Notes under the pieces: generated by a model | Databases searched by the model: none | Told to the model about the DNA's origin: nothing | What the model saw: only the letters and a program-made list of their open reading frames with translations | Program-made: the position numbers and the translations under genes | In this document: in pieces, positions 51,762 to 54,131 of the stretch | Layout of the letters: each line of letters opens with the position of its first letter | How positions within the stretch are numbered: the first letter of the stretch is position 1 | Origin: an uncultured Bacteroides sp. | Lineage (GTDB): Bacteria > Bacteroidota > Bacteroidia > Bacteroidales > Bacteroidaceae | NCBI GenBank assembly: GCA_937890825.1 | Contig: CALADS010000044.1 | Span: forward strand, 1 to 54,131 | Length of the DNA stretch: 54,131 bases | Direction: 5' to 3'

Positions 51762-52847
51762 TTATATGTAGTTGTCACCTAGTTTGATTTGGGTGTCGTT
51801 TACATATTTGCGGATGGTGCTTTCATCATCTTTCTTGCAGATAAGCAATACGTTGTCTGATTCAGCTATCAGATACCCTTCCAGGCCATCGATGACAGCC
51901 AACTTATCATTAGGCAGTGCTACGATGTTATTGCTACAGTCGTAAAGCAGTGAACGACATTTTAAGGTCACATTCCCGCCTCGATCCTTGGGCGATAAGT
52001 CATATAAAGAACTCCAGGTTCCTAAATCCGACCAGCCAAAATCTCCTAGAGATACATATACATTATCGGCTTTTTCCATGACTCCGAAGTCGATGGAAAC
52101 ATTCGGACAAGCCGGGAAATTCTCATTAATGAAAGCTTTTTCATCCTCGGTTCCATACACTCCTGTTTCGGGCTGTAGTTTGGCTTTCAATTCAGGAAGC
52201 AATTGTTCAATAGAGTGCGTAATACTGTTTACATTCCACATAAACAATCCTGAATTCCAATAGAATTCTCCGCTTTCTACAAAAACCTTGGCCAACTCCA
52301 ATTCTGGTTTTTCTGTGAAGGTTTTTACTTTGTAGAAATTTTCCCCTTGTGGTTCATCGATTTGTATGTATCCGTAAGCTGTTTCGGGTCTGTTGGGTTT
52401 GATGCCCAATGTAAGTAGTTTGTCTGATGTTGCAACAAAAGACAATCCCTTATTGATAGCTGTTAAAAATTCATCTTCTTTTAAGATGAGATGATCAGAG
52501 GGAGCTACTACAATATTGGCTTGAGGGTTTAGTGCTTGTATGTGATAGGAAGCCCAAGCTATGCATGGTGCTGTGTTGCGTCGTGTAGGTTCCAAAAGAA
52601 TCTGACGGTCTTCCAGTTCCGGGAGTTGTTCTTTTATTAAGTCTGCATAAAGGTCGTTGGTTACAATCAGAATATTTTCGCTCGGTATGATTCTTTTAAA
52701 CCGATCGTAAGTCTGTTGCAAGAGTGAGCGTCCGGTTCCAAAGAAATCCAGAAACTGCTTGGGGAGATTCTTTCTGCTGAAGGGCCAAAACCGGCTGCCT
52801 ATACCTCCACCCATGATTACGCAGTAATTATTAGTATTATAAGTCAT
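51762..52847 (-). CDS. Mannose-1-phosphate guanylyltransferase
   Basis: The 361-residue enzyme makes GDP-mannose, the precursor of mannose and fucose in glycans and capsules. The nucleotidyltransferase signature GGGIGSRFWPFSRKNLPKQF spans residues 13-32. Later motifs EPTRRNTAPC, VVAPSDHL, NSGLFMWN and FGWSDLGTW are all present. It lacks the C-terminal isomerase domain of bifunctional enzymes, so it only does the transferase step. It is transcribed alone; the region upstream has only a weak -7 box (TACTTTAG, 52873-52880). Confidence 0.95.
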   Translation of the reverse strand: MTYNTNNYCVIMGGGIGSRFWPFSRKNLPKQFLDFFGTGRSLLQQTYDRFKRIIPSENILIVTNDLYADLIKEQLPELEDRQILLEPTRRNTAPCIAWASYHIQALNPQANIVVAPSDHLILKEDEFLTAINKGLSFVATSDKLLTLGIKPNRPETAYGYIQIDEPQGENFYKVKTFTEKPELELAKVFVESGEFYWNSGLFMWNVNSITHSIEQLLPELKAKLQPETGVYGTEDEKAFINENFPACPNVSIDFGVMEKADNVYVSLGDFGWSDLGTWSSLYDLSPKDRGGNVTLKCRSLLYDCSNNIVALPNDKLAVIDGLEGYLIAESDNVLLICKKDDESTIRKYVNDTQIKLGDNYI

Positions 52848-52951
52848 AAATATTCATCTGTTTAAGTTTCTGCTAAAGTACAAACTATTTCATTAAGAAC
52901 TCCTATGTTTCTCCAAATTATTAATTTTTTCCACTTTTTTTTTGAAAACGC

Positions 52952-52981
52952 TTGCAGATTCAAAAAAAAGCTGTACCTTTG
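52952..52981 (+). promoter_or_regulatory. Promoter of tRNA-Leu
   Basis: TTG (52952-52954), 19 bp, TACCTTTG (52974-52981). Bases 52978-52997 repeat exactly the post -7 box of the tRNA-Asn promoter. Confidence 0.75.
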
Positions 52982-53018
52982 CATCGCAATTGAGAAACAA
53001 ACGATGTTTCAAAGAGAT

Positions 53019-53102
53019 GCCCAGATGGCGGAATCGGTAGACGCGCTGGTCTCAAACACCAGTGGATTCACTTCCATCCCGGTTCGACCCCGGGTCTGGG
53101 TA
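53019..53102 (+). tRNA. tRNA-Leu (CAA)
   Basis: The acceptor GCCCAGA/TCTGGGT pairs, the D arm is GCGG..., and the anticodon stem CTGGT/ACCAG closes the loop CTCAAAC with anticodon CAA. A long variable arm typical of Leu (TGGATTCACTTCCA) follows, and the T arm holds GGTTCGACCC. The discriminator is A at 53102; CCA is not encoded. Confidence 0.95.
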
Positions 53103-53109
53103 CGAAGAT

Positions 53110-53156
53110 AAAAGCTAAGTAATTGAGAAATCAATCGCTTAGCTTTTTATTTTTAT
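53110..53156 (+). terminator. Terminator of tRNA-Leu
   Basis: AAAGCTAAG (53111-53119) pairs with CTTAGCTTT (53138-53146). An inner ATTGA/TCAAT stem has a GAAA loop, followed by TTATTTTTAT. Confidence 0.85.
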
Positions 53157-53287
53157 CGGAGTTTTCCCCACATTTTCTCCACACGTGCAAAAAATATAGC
53201 AGTAAGTCATTATTTCTTTTGGTTGAACGTAGTAAATAAGTTACCTTTACATACGATAAGCTGCACCTCAGCATAAATGCAAGTAAA

Positions 53288-53320
53288 CTTGCTTTCTGCT
53301 TTCGGTTTGCATTATCTTTG
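53288..53320 (+). promoter_or_regulatory. Promoter of the Fic gene
   Basis: CTTG (53288-53291), 21 bp, TATCTTTG (53313-53320), 30 bp before the ATG. Bases 53157-53287 hold nothing recognised. Confidence 0.55.
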
Positions 53321-53350
53321 AAAAGAAATAAAGCCTATTAAATAAAAGTA

Positions 53351-54082
53351 ATGGAACAAGGTGTTTGGCAAGAAATAGAACTGTTGTACCAGAAGTTTCA
53401 AAAACTTGGTATCAGTGAAGCGGTGGACTATGATAAGTACTACCTTTATTCTCTCATTACCCATTCCACAGCCATAGAAGGCTCCACGTTGACCGAGCTT
53501 GATACGCAGCTTCTCTTTGACGAGGGAGTAACAGCGAAAGGGAAACCGCTTGTGCATCATCTGATGAATGAAGATTTGAAGCAAGCGTATGAACTTGCCA
53601 AAACTGAATCAGACAGCCTTGTACCTATAACTCCTACTTTTCTGAAAAGGTTGAATGCAATGCTGATGCGTACTACTGGCAGCGTTCACAGTGTGATGGG
53701 TGGCTCTTTTGATTCTTCTAAAGGAGAGTTCCGTCTATGTGGTGTTACGGCTGGTGTTGGCGGACATTCTTATATGAACTATTTGAAAGTTCCTGCTAAG
53801 GTGGATGAACTTTGTGCGATTCTTCAAGAGAAGCAAAAGACTGTGGGAACATTTCGGGAACAATATGAATTAAGCTTTAATGCCCACCTTAATTTAGTAA
53901 CCATACATCCATGGGTGGATGGCAACGGTAGAACGGCTCGGTTGCTGATGAACTACATCCAATTTTGCTATCACCTTTTTCCCTCCAAGATATTTAAAGA
54001 GGATAGGGAAGAATATATCCTTTCCCTGCGTCAGTGTCAGGATGAAGAAACTAATCAGCCGTTTTTAGACTTTATGGTGTAG
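53351..54082 (+). pseudogene. Fic family protein (class II), 3' end likely cut by an IS
   Basis: The 243-residue protein has the Fic motif HPWVDGNGRTAR from H186 and the N-terminal inhibitory motif S-x-x-x-E-G (S39, E43, G44), the class II type in which the Glu blocks AMP transfer. Fic enzymes attach AMP (or another nucleotide part) to target hydroxyls. The frame stops at FLDFMV, just where related proteins continue with a further C-terminal helix region. The IS-like repeats begin at 54078-54091. The catalytic core is complete, so a shortened protein might still work. Confidence 0.7.
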
Positions 54083-54131
54083 TTACTAACTGAAAATTGC
54101 GCCATATTTTAATTGAAAATTGCGCCATTCA
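54078..54131 (+). mobile_element. Left end of an insertion sequence, IS21-like terminal repeats
   Basis: The end appears to begin TGTAG at 54078. Two copies of TGAAAATTGCGCCAT (54091-54105 and 54114-54128) stand 23 bp apart. Multiple short terminal repeats and a TGT end are typical of IS21-family elements. The transposase genes would lie beyond the window. Confidence 0.55.

Noticed and set aside
53019..53102. tRNA-Leu as the attachment site of an integrated element such as NBU1
   Set aside because: No integrase and no repeated tRNA 3' end are visible downstream in the window.

Overview
The window looks like chromosome from a gut-type Bacteroidales (Bacteroides/Phocaeicola-like). Supporting signs are: repeated -7 boxes of the form TAnnTTTG, often with a -33 TTG/TTTG 18-21 bp upstream; start codons mostly without Shine-Dalgarno sequences; a SusC/SusD pair heading a polysaccharide utilization locus (PUL); Bacteroides-type lipoproteins; the long (621 aa) form of IspG; and DUF5723, DUF3836 and DUF2975 proteins. 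Most of the window is ordinary core genome. The accessory parts are a pectin PUL, a stress-regulator-like cluster of small membrane proteins, and the right end, where an insertion sequence appears to cut a Fic gene.

Layout. 1-53: partial tRNA-Asn (-), divergent from a PfkB sugar kinase and an S41 protease (136-2795). 3010-5436: DUF5723 barrel protein and a lipoprotein. 5540-10680 (-): rpoN, PAP2 membrane protein, gcvH, purE and ispG, closely packed. 10778-12151: aminopeptidase P. 12271-15607 (-): TPR histidine-kinase-like protein lacking the phospho-acceptor His, and a TGS-containing nucleoside kinase. 15691-21729: Na/Pi symporter, Ca-type P-ATPase, HAD phosphatase, ribF. 22002-34910: PUL with SusC, SusD, GH115, GH28, PL11, GH105 and rhamnose mutarotase. 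Together these would bind and import rhamnogalacturonan fragments, trim GlcA and GalA, cleave the backbone, hydrolyse the unsaturated product and epimerise rhamnose. No regulator gene lies beside it.

34911-42019: an accessory cluster. A CPBP protease-MBL-VOC operon and a DUF3836-DUF2975-small protein-DUF2975-XRE operon start from two near-identical promoters carrying TATCG-N5-CGATA operators. An ECF sigma factor and a small membrane protein share a second duplicated promoter type (TGTAGT...GTCTAA). 42095-44515 (-): sufE, glutaminyl cyclase, LD-carboxypeptidase. 44708-46748: ptb-buk. 47015-49195 (-): pnp. 49395-51659: a thioredoxin-fold lipoprotein with SxxS instead of CxxC, greA and a HIT protein. 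51762-52847 (-): mannose-1-phosphate guanylyltransferase. 53019-53102: tRNA-Leu(CAA). 53351-54131: class II Fic protein and IS21-like end repeats.

The points most worth a second look are: the greA leader (two strong Shine-Dalgarno sequences, an 11-codon leader ORF and an overlapping terminator); the duplicated TATCG operator/promoter; the autoregulatory-looking ECF promoter pair; a 100-bp palindromic element of four 21-bp units after the PUL; a 20-base box shared at the start of both tRNA transcripts; and a candidate small RNA between buk and pnp.
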